Notes under the pieces: model-generated
What the model was told of the DNA's origin: nothing
What the model saw: only the letters and a program-made list of their open reading frames with translations
Database searches by the model: none
Position numbers and translations under genes: made by a program
Assembly (NCBI GenBank): GCA_963971225.1
Contig: OZ020267.1
Location: forward strand, 434,001-498,000
DNA from: Melieria omissa
Taxonomy: Eukaryota; Arthropoda; Insecta; Diptera; Ulidiidae
Reading direction: 5' to 3'
DNA length: 64,000 nucleotides
Shown here: positions 46,300-58,100 of the stretch, one piece after another
How the letters are laid out: every line of letters begins with the position of its first letter
How positions within the stretch are numbered: position 1 is the stretch's first letter

Positions 46300-46640
46300 T
46301 TGAAGGCAAGCTTACAATAAGCTCAAATGGAAAGAACATGTCAAGCAGCTGAACTTAGCCTTAAGTTACAAAAACTCCAATGGCTCCAATAGTGGGGATG
46401 TACTGCTAAGTCCAACACTGATAGTACACAACGTTCTCAAAACAAGGTGCTAAGAGGTATGGTGAACGTACCACGGACGGAACGATGACTTGCATAGCGA
46501 CCTGAAGGTGAAAAAGGTAGCCGACACAATCATCCTCTTTGCCACTAAACATGACAAAAGACTACAGCTCTCAACGATGAAGCCACCAATACAAGAAGAC
46601 AAAAAAGAACCAAGCCACGAGATCTTGTGGTTGATTTCCT
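46300..46640 (+). pseudogene. Jockey-type reverse transcriptase C-terminal remnant
   Basis: Plus-strand frames, with stops and shifts, read HSDLKVKKVADTI.. and a terminal ..EPSHEILW..-like end. They resemble the tail of jockey-family ORF2 proteins, where (N)VPW..R(N)..L..DL.V is common. No intact domain remains. Confidence 0.45.
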
Positions 46641-46649
46641 GTAAATTTA

Positions 46650-49230
46650 ATATAAAATAAACAGAATTATTTACTTGTTAGCTTAACCTTTCGCTACAGG
46701 TTTTTACCGGAGAATGTTAAAATTTTAAATTTTACCTTTTAGGCTTCTATGTGGTTGTATTAGCAATATTCCAAAGGAAATTTTTTAATTTTTATAGTCG
46801 GACCCTGTATTTTAGTGTGTTTTTCTATGAGAGTAACCACACCGTCGTGGCTGTAATAATTATTTAAACATACAACTTTTTATGCATAACGAAAATTTGA
46901 ATATTTCTTAAATTACTTCAGCCAAAATTAAAAAAAAAAATTATCTAAATTAAAAGAAAACGTCAAATTAAAAAATTATCTAAAGTTTTCTACTTCTTCC
47001 TTTTCTATGTCAAGATATACCATTGAAAAAAGGTGTATAATTCTCTTCTTTAAACTTAAATATTCAGTTTATTAACACTAAAGTGTTCGGATAGGTACAA
47101 ATGCACCTCCACGGAGAAATAAAGCTGAACTTTTTACACTATTTATTATGCAAGCAGAGCGACACTCCATGATAGCCTCAAATGATCTGTGCAGATTCTA
47201 GAAAAAGAGGAAAAAAGAAAAAAATGTTTATGTGGTGGTGGGTGGGAGTCGCCAAAAAAAAGTCGTCGGGTTCTGCTTGGCATAGGTACAAATGTATTGC
47301 CGTGTATTTGTATATTTTACATAGGTGATAGAGTTGTTGGGAGGTAGGGTAAATACATTTTGACGAGGAGCTTGCAATGTTCAAAGAGATATATATTTTA
47401 TATATTATGTTTGTAATAGGAATCACCAGGTGAGCTCATTTAGTAACGTTCGTCCGTCTGTCCATCCGTCAATCGGCTGGTTCGCACAATATGACCTTTA
47501 GTATAGAAACTCCTGGAGCTCAAACTAAGAACTGGAACCCATTTGTGCATGGTTCGCCCACTTTTCATCAGGGTTGCTGTATAAGAAACAACGAAACAAA
47601 TAGAAAACACAGTGAACAACTCAGCTATAGAGAACGTTATAGGAGGCGGTAAACCCATTGAAGCAAGACGTACCGTTGCGGGTTCAAGCACACAAGGTTG
47701 TGTGAACAAGAAATTTATTGGCACCTGTAAGATTTGTTACTCTCGCTAAAAATTTAAACGCAAAACACGCCAATCATGTTGTTTTTGTGGAGAGCCAGTA
47801 TGTGTCGTACATTCTTCGCAGTCCGTGAATGCGATAAATGCGTCGCCTACATGGTGAGGATAAATATAATCCATAAAAATAAAAGTTATTTTTGCACAAA
47901 CAAACATGCACCCGCCGTTTTTCCATTTTGTTTACAACTTAAAGTAGAAACCCATGGAGGTACATTTGTACCTACGCCGAGCAGAATATGTTTAGTCGTT
48001 GAGCCGAACAGTGTTAATTTCGTATTTTTTCTAAAACTTCAAACTGTTCTAAGGACCAACACAAAAATTATTTTTGAAACATCCACAAAGTAGCAATGTG
48101 CCATATGGCAACATTGCTAATATAGTTAAGCATACGTATTTTTCGTATATTTCTTATATATTTAAATATTAAATATAAAAAAAGTACTTATTGCAAATTT
48201 GGTGAGTCAGTTTTTTTACTTCGTCAACGTAATAACGAAGTAATTCAAATGTGTTCCATGTGAATTTTAATTTCAACTGTTTATAAAATTTGTAAACAAA
48301 TTGGAATATTTTCTATTTTTAGATGATTATCGTAAAATGTTTGAAGCATATATGCGCATATTTTTCTTTTTTTAGTGCATGAAATTCCGCTTCCTACTCA
48401 TTATATATCCGCTAAAATGCGCCCACAAAACAAAAGTAAGACAGTGATGTACATACGTTGGCGTTTATGTTCTAGTGTCGACTTAAAGCGTACAGTAATG
48501 TACGTAGAACCACGTTACGCACCAATAAATAGAATGAAATAAATTGGAAGTTAGGTGCAGGCAATTATTTTGGACGGGCAATTGGATAAGTTTTGGCAAT
48601 GCATTGTCAGCAGGCAGTGCATGAGAAGCAGCTGGTAGCCGAAGTGGGATGACTGTAACAATAATCGGCGAATTTGGCACGCGATTGAAGAGAACAAGAG
48701 CGAAAGCTGCCTCCAGTAAAATAAAGCTTCTTGAACTTGCGTCCGAAATTAAGGCTTCGAGTGAGGGGCAGCTAAAGTGATGGCAACAAATATGGCTTTC
48801 GTCTCGTGTCAAATACGGTCATATTTATAAGCTTGTGCAGCCAATATTTCTTATTGCAAGTAACCACTGTGCCTTTCACAAAAATTCGATCGCGAAAAAA
48901 ATTGTAATTTCGAAACTTTTAATTTTATATGACAAATCCCTGTCAAACTTTATGTACATAAATTAAAAATAAATTTCAAAAACAAGTAGCTATAAGCAAT
49001 AAAGTGTGCCTTATTTTGGTCACTCACTTTATGTACGTTCTGCTAGAATATACAGCCGGATGGACATAAAATTGCCCAATGTAAAGAAAAAATTATGTGC
49101 AGAAGAGAACAATTTGCTGGCAAAATGTTGGTGGGAATATCATCACATAAAATGCTTGCATTTAGGGGTGTGGCCTACTTAAGTTATTAAACGAAAGTAA
49201 TTCGTTTTACAAAATTGTTGGTTTAGGATC
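46650..49230. other. Non-coding interval
   Basis: AT-rich, with only short ORFs of unremarkable composition. No gene or clear repeat boundary was identified. Confidence 0.45.
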
Positions 49231-49233
49231 AGA

Positions 49234-52083
49234 ATGTTAGACTATTATTTCTTTACTTCACTAACAATACCGTGGGTTTTGCAACATCTAAAGAATTTAA
49301 GAAACAAATACTATAAAAAATACAAGGCAACAAGGAGTCTTTTCTACTTTTGCAACTACCAGTCCCATCTAAAGAGTTACAATAAACTCGCCAAATTGTT
49401 GTACAGGAACTATATCCGCAATAACGAAGTCGGTATCAAAAGCAACCCTAAAGCCTTTTGGAGCTTTATTAAGTCAAAAAAAGCAGTTTCGGATATTCCA
49501 TCTTCCGTGTTCTTTAAGAAGAAATCCGCAAAAACTATGGAAGATGCCGCAAATATTTTTGCTGAATTCTTCAGCTCGAATTTTGTTTCTGATTTGGGAA
49601 TTGATGTGACTGACTGTCACTTCTCAGACTCACCCATCTCTTTTGGCTCTTTGATCCTAACTGCCGAAGACATTGAAACGGGCATCGCCACTCTGAGTTT
49701 CTCGACTCAAACGTATGCAGATGGCCTTTCTGCTGTACTACTGAAGAAATGTTCCTCTCTTATAAACCCGCTATTAACAATATTTAACAAATCTCTATCG
49801 TCAGGCGTTTTCATTGATGATTGGAAGAAAGCGTCGATTACTCCTATATTTAAGAGTGGTAACAAGAACGATGTCTCAAACTATCGGCCGATTTCGAAAC
49901 TCACCTCAGTTTCTAAGCTTTTCGAATGCATTGTCAAAGAAAAGTTAAGTTTTTGTGTCAAGAGCATAATCTCTCCATTCCAGCATGGTTTCGTCAAAGG
50001 CAGATCGACTACATCTAATCTTACAGTATTCACAGAAGATTGCCTCTCCGCCTTACAGAATGGCAACCAAGTAGACACAGTCTATACGGACTTCGCTAAA
50101 GCCTTTGACAGAGTTTCTCACAGAATTTTGGTCTCGAAATTAACCAGCATGGGCTTTCATTCAACATTTCTCGAATGGTTGAAGTCATACCTATCCAATA
50201 GGCATTGTTCCGTCGTTCTTGACAACATCTCGTCGCGGCCCTTTGTTGCCACTTCTGGTGTCCCCCAAGGAAGCATTCTTGGTCCTTTGTTGTTTGTCTT
50301 ATTTATTAACGACATTGGATCTTGTTTTTCGTCTGCTAAATTCCTGCTATATGCAGACGATCTTAAGTGTCTTCAGTGTTGGTGCAATGATAATAATCTT
50401 TTTTTAAATGTTAGCAAATGTTTTCATGTAACTTTTACTAGGAAAAGAGATCCCCTTCAAGTATCGTATTCCCTCTCTGGCTCCGTGCTACAATCGGTTA
50501 ATGAAATTAAAGACCTAGGTGTTTTCTTCGACACAAAACTAAGTTTTGCAAATCATATTAGTTTTATTGTTTCTAAATCTTATGCCATGTGGGGTTTCGT
50601 TCGTCGGAATAGTAAGGGAGAGGGCTGGGGTGTGAACCGGGTTTTGTTTTTTGGCTCTAACTTTTCACAGAATAAAGATATCGAAAAATCGAAGATACCA
50701 TTGGAAAGGTAAATATAACGCGCAAATTTGTTATGAAGACAGATTACCGTTTTGATTAACATTTAACTCTCTACGTCCAATTTTCTAAGGATGTGATTTT
50801 TCGCTTTTCCAAAAAAGTGGCTGGGTTGTGAACCATCTGGCAAATCGCAATTAAAGTCGAAAAATACGAAGAAAACACTCATAATTTTGATATAAGTTGA
50901 AAATTTATTTAATCAGGAAGACTAAAGACGTGAAAAAAGGTTATAATGACGCCACTTAGGCCAAAAAATCGCAATGAATGCAAGTGCTCAATATTTGTTT
51001 TTTTTCATCCTAATCGGTGTCGCAATGTTTGCATATGACATACGAACGCGTGCTCGCATTGGCCCACTTCAAGTGAACTCACCGAAATCGAGTGACATTA
51101 CATAAAATTACTTTATTTTAATAAATCCGGCGATATTTGACCGTCCTAGTGCAAATGTTGTCCGAAAACCAGGTGGTTCACAACCCAGCCCCCACAGTGG
51201 TTCACAGCCCAACCACGATGCCATTTTGTAAACTTTTAAAACAACGACACTTCCAATCATATTTCAACATAAACAAATATTGGATCGTAAAATAGAATCA
51301 ATACCCTAAATAAATATGTGTTACACTTACATTTTTGCAATAACTTCAGTCACTTGGATAGCACTTTAAAAAAAGCAAAAAAGTTTTCGCAGTCGATTTT
51401 CAAACACGGTGTCTTTCAAACTCGATTGCTGCCACAAGCAATACGTGTGTGTACTTCGGTGTAACCACAAAAGTAGAGTCATATCATAAGACAAACTTGA
51501 CAGTTGAAAGATTGGCGATATGTCAATTGGGGAAAGAAAAAACAGTAATGGTTCACAACCCAGCCTGGTTCACAACCCAGCCCTCTCCCTTACTGTCTTT
51601 TCGGATCCGTATACAATCAAATTACTTTACACAACCTTTGTTAGGTCTAGATTGGAATATGCCGCGCTAATATGGAGACCATATCACGCATCTTCCATAA
51701 ACCGAATTGAACGGATACAGAAAGTATTCATTCGGTTCGCTTTGCGTTCGCTGAACTTCAGTGATCCCATACCATCCTACAGCTCTCGTTGCCTTCTAGT
51801 TAACTTAAAGTCACTACATGCTAGGCGTTCACTTCTTGCATGCTCCTTTGTAGTCAGCATTGTATGTGGTGCTATTGACTGCCCGGATCTTTTAGCAAGA
51901 ATAGCATTTAATGTCCCTAAACGGAGTCTGCGGAGGGTGGATACCTTCCATTTAGATGTTCCCAGGACGAATTATGCAAGAAATGCACCTCTATATAGGG
52001 CCTTCTCGGAATTAAACAATGTTACCGATTTGGATCTGTCACTTCCGAAGGGTTTGCTGTTGAATAGTTTAAGTAACTTATAG
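49234..52083 (+). pseudogene. Reverse transcriptase gene split by a DNA element
   Basis: Reverse transcriptase blocks in order: WKKASITPIFKSG and NYRPISKLTSVSKLFE (block 1), DFAKAFDRVSH (block 3), SGVPQGSILGPLLFVLFIND (block 4), FLLYADD (catalytic block 5), NVSKC and LGVFFDTKL. A C-terminal segment with RSRLEYAALIWRP and IERIQKVF follows the insertion and ends at a stop before 52084. The frame on both sides agrees if one TA copy of the insertion duplication is removed, so the gene was open until the insertion. It was probably already inactive because the 5' part is missing. Confidence 0.85.
50615..51590. mobile_element. TA-flanked 976-bp non-autonomous element, family B copy 1
   Basis: The ends AGGGAGAGGGCTGGGGTGTG (50615) and the complement at 51590 abut TA on both sides (50613-50614 and 51591-51592). 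The motif GGTTCACAACCCAGCC occurs at 51567-51583, 51550-51565, 51175-51190 and 51199-51214 (variant), and in the opposite sense at 50819-50834 and 50623-50638. Its core GGTTCACAACC is palindromic. No transposase ORF. It is inserted in the reverse transcriptase gene. A near-identical copy in the opposite orientation is at 61542-62511. Confidence 0.9.
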
Positions 52084-52134
52084 TTTGTAATAATTATTAT
52101 ATCCTATAGTCAGTAAGGACATTTGTTCATTGGC

Positions 52135-52165
<31 letters not shown>

Positions 52166-52520
52166 ATATCGACGGAGCATACAAATAGTTATATTTCTTA
52201 AAGAATTTTAGTTCCATGCTGGAAACGCAATATTTTGAAGCCGCTTGAGAAAGTAGAGTAATACATAGTAACATGAGTTAGTAGTCTCGAAAAGAAGAAT
52301 TTTTTTCGTGACTACTTAAACTCTGCTCCGCTCTGCTTAGCCCCGCACTAATGTTAAATAAACTGTCGTAACACGAGCGTTCCACCAATTAAAGAAGTTT
52401 TGTAGCACTGTTGTTCGAAGCGAAGAGTGATACTCGTAAGTCACTTTACGCATCTCATTTCGGATCTAATTTTTGGTGAAGTTATGAACCCAATACACCC
52501 AATACTACACCTTTTCAAGT

Positions 52521-52889
52521 TGTATATCAGAAAATTCAACGTGTATTTCAGATTTTAAAATTGTATTTCAGCGTTTAAAACTGTATTTCAGCGTTTAAAA
52601 TAGAATTTCAGCGTTTAAAACTGTATTTCAGATTTTAAAATTCAATTTCAGATTTTAAAAATTTTATATCAGATTTTCAATTCTGAAAATCTCACAAATC
52701 TTAAAATTTCACTGAAAGTTTTGAAAATTTTTCTGAAATACAATGTGAAAAATTCTGAAATACAATTTGAAAAATCTGAAATACAATTTTAAAATCTGAA
52801 ATACAGTTTTAAACGCTGAAATACAACTTTAAAATCTGAAATACAATTTGAAAAATCTGAAATTCAATTTGAAAATCTGAAATACAGTT
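52521..52889. repeat. Palindromic array of about 20-bp units
   Basis: The left half is tandem TTTCAG(A/C)(T/G)TTTAAAA units separated by TTGTA or similar. After a centre near 52690 the same unit runs inverted as CTGAAATACAATTTTAAAAT. Roughly eight units lie on each arm. Unit variants (GATTTTAAAA and GCGTTTAAAA) are present on both arms. The array resumes for one unit after the inserted element at 52894-53106. Confidence 0.8.
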
Positions 52890-52893
52890 TTAA

Positions 52894-53106
52894 CCGTAGA
52901 TCGAGCTTTGTATCAAAAATGATACATTTGGTTTTTTGTTTTATTATAACTTTTTTCAGGATATAATGAATTGAACCATTGCTTGTTTAAAACCAGCTTT
53001 CACACTTTTGTAAGAAAGAGGTCTTGAGAAAATTGAAAAGTTTATAAATTTCTCCTTTGTATACATAGCATAGGATTCCTGAAAATTTTTGAAGCTCGAT
53101 CTACGG
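52894..53106. mobile_element. 213-bp TTAA-flanked MITE inside the palindromic array
   Basis: The ends CCGTAGATCGAGCTT and AAGCTCGATCTACGG form a perfect 15-bp inverted repeat with TTAA on both sides (52890-52893 and 53107-53110). The TTAA target lies within the array unit GTTTTAAACGCTGAAA, so removing the element with one TTAA restores a unit. Confidence 0.85.
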
Positions 53107-53179
53107 TTAAACGCTGAAACTCATTCAATGCGCCATTGCACATTGTTGAAATTGCGGATTGAAACGTTGATTGTATGTA

Positions 53180-53760
53180 TAAAATAATTAACTCCCGCTT
53201 AGAGAGGATTTTTTGAATTTCGGGATATAAACATTTTTGAAGATTTTTATTGATATCTATAAAGATAAAGATAAAGAGATATAAAGATTTTTATTGATTT
53301 CAAACATAGTAAAAATACTCCAAATTAACAAAAAATTCGACATGTTTTTTATTTTTTCGTACTCGGAAAAATTAATAGAAAAAAATGAACGGATGGGTCT
53401 ATTAACTTCAAATTTCATGAAAATCGAAAATAGGCTGACACATGTTTTTAATTTTTTTGAAAATCGAAATCAAAAGGGAAATCAAAGAAATCAAACCAAG
53501 TGTTATGTTAAGATTTGTTACATGTTTTTTAATTTTTTGAAAATCAAATTTTAACGGGCTCAACAATGGGTAAAGATTCATATTCGGAAAGCCTACGATA
53601 AAAACATGAACCCATGGACCTATTAACTTCAAAATTGGTGAAAACACTTGAATCAGAAATAGACCGACACGTGTTTTACATTTTTGGAAAATCGAAATCT
53701 GAAGGGGTAAAGTTCATAGGTCTATCAACTTCAAATATAGTGAAAACACTTCAAATGAGA
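53180..53760 (+). repeat. Degenerate tandem-unit repeat, same family as 6665-7850
   Basis: Units contain CTATTAACTTCAAA..GTGAAAA(C)ACTT, then GACA(C)GTGTTTT and GAAAATC(G)AAATCT/TTTTAACGGG. They are opposite-sense versions of the TTTGAAGT..GTTGACCCCG units, about 120 bp apart (about 53400, 53520, 53620 and 53720). No ORF. Confidence 0.5.
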
Positions 53761-54779
53761 AATAAATAGAAATAAATAAATAGACTAACAGGTGTGAAAG
53801 TGAGCAGTTGGTCATTTGAATTAAATTGTGGTATTCGCCTTTATTAAAAGTTGGGGCCGCTGATTTTGGCTGGAAATTTGTGATGCATGTATTTGCCATT
53901 TCACTATGACTTAGATCGCATCGATGATTTGTTTTTATTAAAATATGCAAAGGCTCCTGCGTTTCTCTTGTACCCTTCTTAATTTGTTTAAATTAAAATT
54001 CTACAAAAGGTACGAAATCAACGACTGCTGAACACAGATTTTAAATTTCCATTTCCTCTGTTTTTTTTTATTAGAGAAATTTAGTTCCTTTGTGCTGGGG
54101 AAAGGTGAAATAGATCACTGGACAAATACGGATGCCCACAGTGAAATGCTACCACAATTAAATCTTAATTAAATTTAATTGAAAGAAAGACGGCATTAGG
54201 CAACAGCCGTTAAAACAAATTTACAAGTGGAAGTGAAGTTGATATTATGTACATAACATACATACGTATGTATATACGTAACGGCAAATGATGTAAAAAC
54301 AAATGATGCAAAACTGAAAAGTCAGCCTTAACGACAATGCAATTTGAATAGTGACCATTTAACTCTTTACAATTGAACATTTTTTTTTAAATGTGGATTT
54401 AAGAAGGTAGGTTTCGATAAATAAAAATAACAAATTTTTAGTTTGTTGGAAATTAGCTGGAAAAATAGAAAAATTTGATTTTAAATTGGACTTCAAATCT
54501 GTCGAACTTTTCTTGAGAACAGTCAATGTCAATGCCAATGTTCCTAACATGCAATAAAATTTGCTTTAATCAAATCTATTCTCTAAATCCACTTCATTTT
54601 TAAGAAAAACCCATGTAAAATGTAATAACAATTAGTGATAATTTAATGGCAATTTCAAAATATCGTATGTAAGGAATAACAGTTATGCATGGTGCAGCTG
54701 TCAAGCAAAAGGTCCGTCGCGAACGCCAAATTCCTCGAATGGAAGAGCTCAAGTAAACACGTCTTTTAAAAATTAAAAA

Positions 54780-55110
54780 ATTTGGGTCACAAAAAATGTG
54801 CCAGGCCCCTTGTCCAACGTTCATAAAATTCTTACAGTGAAACGACACATCTATGGGAAGACGAAATGTCATGCCGTGTAAAATGTTAATGTTGTGTGAC
54901 ATATAATTTCGATGTTATTTGATATTAAAGAATTGAGTTGTGCGGGCTGTGCCACGCCCCTGTAACCAATGCTCACATTCCTTCAGTCGAAGGGCGCAAC
55001 CAAGTTTAATTGATGTGATTGATTACAGTTCTAAAGTTACGCGGAAAATGCAATCCCCCTTGTTCAATGAAATTCCAAAGTTACGCGAAAAAATTGGGGG
55101 TTATAGGGAT
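54780..55110 (+). repeat. GCCACGCCCC-type degenerate repeat units
   Basis: Two units occur, at about 54795 (ATGTGCCAGGCCCCTTGTCC) and 54950 (TGTGCCACGCCCCTGTAACC). The first is followed by ACGACACATCTATGGGAAGACG and the second by an altered tail. They correspond to the units at 22.95-23.42 kb. Confidence 0.5.
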
Positions 55111-55149
55111 CCAAGGCCTCCAAATATTTGTTTGTTAAAAAATTTTGAG

Positions 55150-58100
55150 TTTTTTTGACTATTGCCAAACTGTCGTAGAAGCTCAAGATACTCGAAACAG
55201 ATTTCTAGAGCTTTTGGGAGAATTTCTATCAAAAATCAGCAGGGAAAATGCCATTGAAATAATTTTCAACAGTTTCCTGATCACTTCGGACGACTCTACT
55301 TCAAGTACGAGACAATGACCACAACAAGGGCAGAATATAACCAAAGGTGAAATCGAATTCATAATAAGGTGAAATGCTGATATTGATGAAGGCGATGATT
55401 ACGCTGCTGATGGTGACATTTAATATGATCATTTAGTTGAAAAAGAGGTCCACCAAATGTTAAAAAATTTAGAATCTATCTTAACTTTAGGTAGAAACAT
55501 TCAGGATGTTACTTTTGTTACTTATTAGTTTTTACCGTTATTAAACGAAATTTCCTCTGACACACACAAAAACATTTGATTTTGTTTTTATGTAAGATTA
55601 ACTGAAGGTAACAATTATTTCAAATCTAAATACGCTGGGTGAATTGATTGCCGTTTTCGACATCAATTATCCACTCGGATGTGCGCGGAAACCCATTACT
55701 TATACGAGTACATAAGCACTTCATAAATTTAACCACTCAGCAAGTTTACACAGCATCCTGGAGAAATTGCTAACTACTGCCTACAAACTTTTATTAGCGA
55801 ACTATCGTTCAACCGCTAATTTCGTCCCAAGTCTAGACTGAATTAAATTTATGACACTGATGGTAATCTTAGTTATTAAAAGGCCACAATTAAAAGATTT
55901 GTCAGCTCAATTCATTTTAATTGAATTGCGAACTTTGCTTCGGGCAACGCAGTGATGTGTTTAAAAATGGGTATTTCTTTATTTCTTTCATTTGTGTTGG
56001 GTACAATTTTGAAATGACAAACCAAGAACCATCAAACGAAAGCTTCAATTATGTGCTGCTCACTTTTCTCTCTTTGCAGTTGTGGGCTCACTGCGCGCTT
56101 CTCGCCACATCCTGCAGCCGTGAACGGATTAGGCCAGCGTGCACTCTAATAATTCTATTCATTACATGTGAATTCAAGCCAGTTTGAGTTCAAGGATTTT
56201 CCAACTCCAGCGATAGCTGAACGTCAAACGCCGCAACATGAGAAGTTCCAATACCGTGCGACTCGATGGAACGAATAGTTCAAATGTTGCTTATTTAACC
56301 CTAATTCCCAGAATTTTGAAAGTAACGTAAACCCAGAAGTGAGACTGTCAGGTTTATGTGAGCTAAATTATTGACAACATTTGTTTAAAAAGTACAAACA
56401 CTGTCTAAAATGTTAAATTTCTAAATGCAACTTAATTCTAACATTCCATTAGAGGATTACATGAAATAATGGAATCGAAAATCTTTTGGATTTAGCACCA
56501 TTTGAAGTCTTTAGTGAGACTGTGAGGCTCACTTCTGGGAATTAGGGTTAAGAATCTAATAGAATTTAATAAGATCTCAATGAACTCTTCTGTGGATTTC
56601 ACTACTTCTAAAGCAATATTTATGAACTTGTTGAACTCTGTTTTTACTTAAGTTATCGATTGTTACGTAATATTTACTTTGTTACTTATCCATTACGCTG
56701 TTCTTTATTAGTCAGTAAGCAAACAATTGTTCTTTGACTAATTATAAATAAATGAAATGAAATGAATCGGCTGGCATTGGGTGCATGCCGGTCATTTTTT
56801 ATATTAAAGTGCTGGACTCTGTGGTCTAAATAAAAGTTTTTATGTTTGATTGATTTGAAAATATGGGGAAATCACTACAATCAACCCAACCAGTGGGTTA
56901 ATAACTACTGATTGATCTATTTCAGTAAATAAACCATTTCAAATGAAGCATTAAAGTCAAGAAAGAAAGCAAAATGGTTTAAAAAATCAACTATTAACGC
57001 GAGGTACTCAAGATAAATGGTTGGTGCAATTAGAAAACATGCATTTGTATTTGCAAAGAATGAAAATATGACTGACTGACTGAGTTCTAGAATAGGGAAC
57101 GTTGGTGCCAAATACAAGGCGTGGTCAGCAATAGTTAACGCGTTGAACGACCATTTATTTGGAGGCGACCGTTTATTGAATGCTGTTATGCCAAATCAAC
57201 TCACAAGGAAAGTTTGACTGGAACACTAAAGAATTTGTAATTAACACATACATTAAATAGTATCACTCAAAATACGATCGAAAAATGTGCATTTAATTAT
57301 TTTCGGGTTGCACTACAGTTGTTAATACTTAATAAGAATAATACAACTATAGAGACAGGGTTTTCGGTGGGCCGTAGCTGATTCAGGGGAGTTTTTAAGA
57401 CCGCGATGACCAGCCTTTTCTTATCGTTAAATTTTAAATCATTCATACGGGCGACTAGTTTGAGTCGCAAGTGCTTTAAAATGATTTTGTTTAGTATTTT
57501 TAATATGAGTAATCTTTAAGAACACAATATAAGAATAATAAAAGAATAAAATTAGGTTATCCAGATCATATACCCCAGATACTTAAGGCAAACACACGAA
57601 ATTTCGCGCCTTCCATGACGCAGACGGCTTGCAACATTAAAATAATTTCTAGGTGATTTGCTCCTCTTTGCTATTTTCATTGCCCAATAACACGACCAAA
57701 TTCTGCAAAATATACATGACCACAGCAAGCCTGTGCTTAGTTATTTACTTCACCCAGTCGTTTCTCACTTGGAATTCGCCGTTAATTGTGCACGAGAACC
57801 TTAAAGCCAGACATGCTTCAGTGAGAATCGAGTTGACTGAAGAACCGAGTTTGCGCCGGAAAAATGTTGTCACAACAACTGTTGCGAAATCAGCGTTTCC
57901 GAACTGTGTATCCCCCAGCCTGGCCAGTTCCGTTTCGGCACACAACTTGTCACACCACGAGTACAAACTTTAATTCTGTAACTTATACTACCAAATGTAC
58001 TCCTATGCACGTTCATCAATATGTATGTATGTATGTACATTGAATCATTCTTAGTGGCAGCTCAACTTTGAACTTCAGCTGAACTATCGCCTATCGTTCG

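Larger units (their letters stand above)
49234..52170 (+). mobile_element. Non-LTR retrotransposon, 5'-truncated and interrupted
   Basis: The ORF2-type reverse transcriptase spans 49234-50614 and 51593-52083, with a 976-bp DNA element between. The endonuclease domain and ORF1 are absent (5' truncation). After the stop a short 3'-UTR leads to an (AAAT)n tail at 52135-52168, as expected for a retrotransposed copy. The coding style is CR1/jockey-like. Part of the loop after the YADD motif looks shortened by about 20 residues. Confidence 0.85.

Noticed and set aside
47440..47724. A 94-codon minus-strand frame with hydrophobic segments
   Set aside because: There is no in-frame support beyond an open frame, no splice signals and no recognised family.
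57745..57973. Overlapping open frames on both strands as a small secreted protein
   Set aside because: Both strands are open, neither has a recognisable family, and there is no clear promoter or polyadenylation signal.
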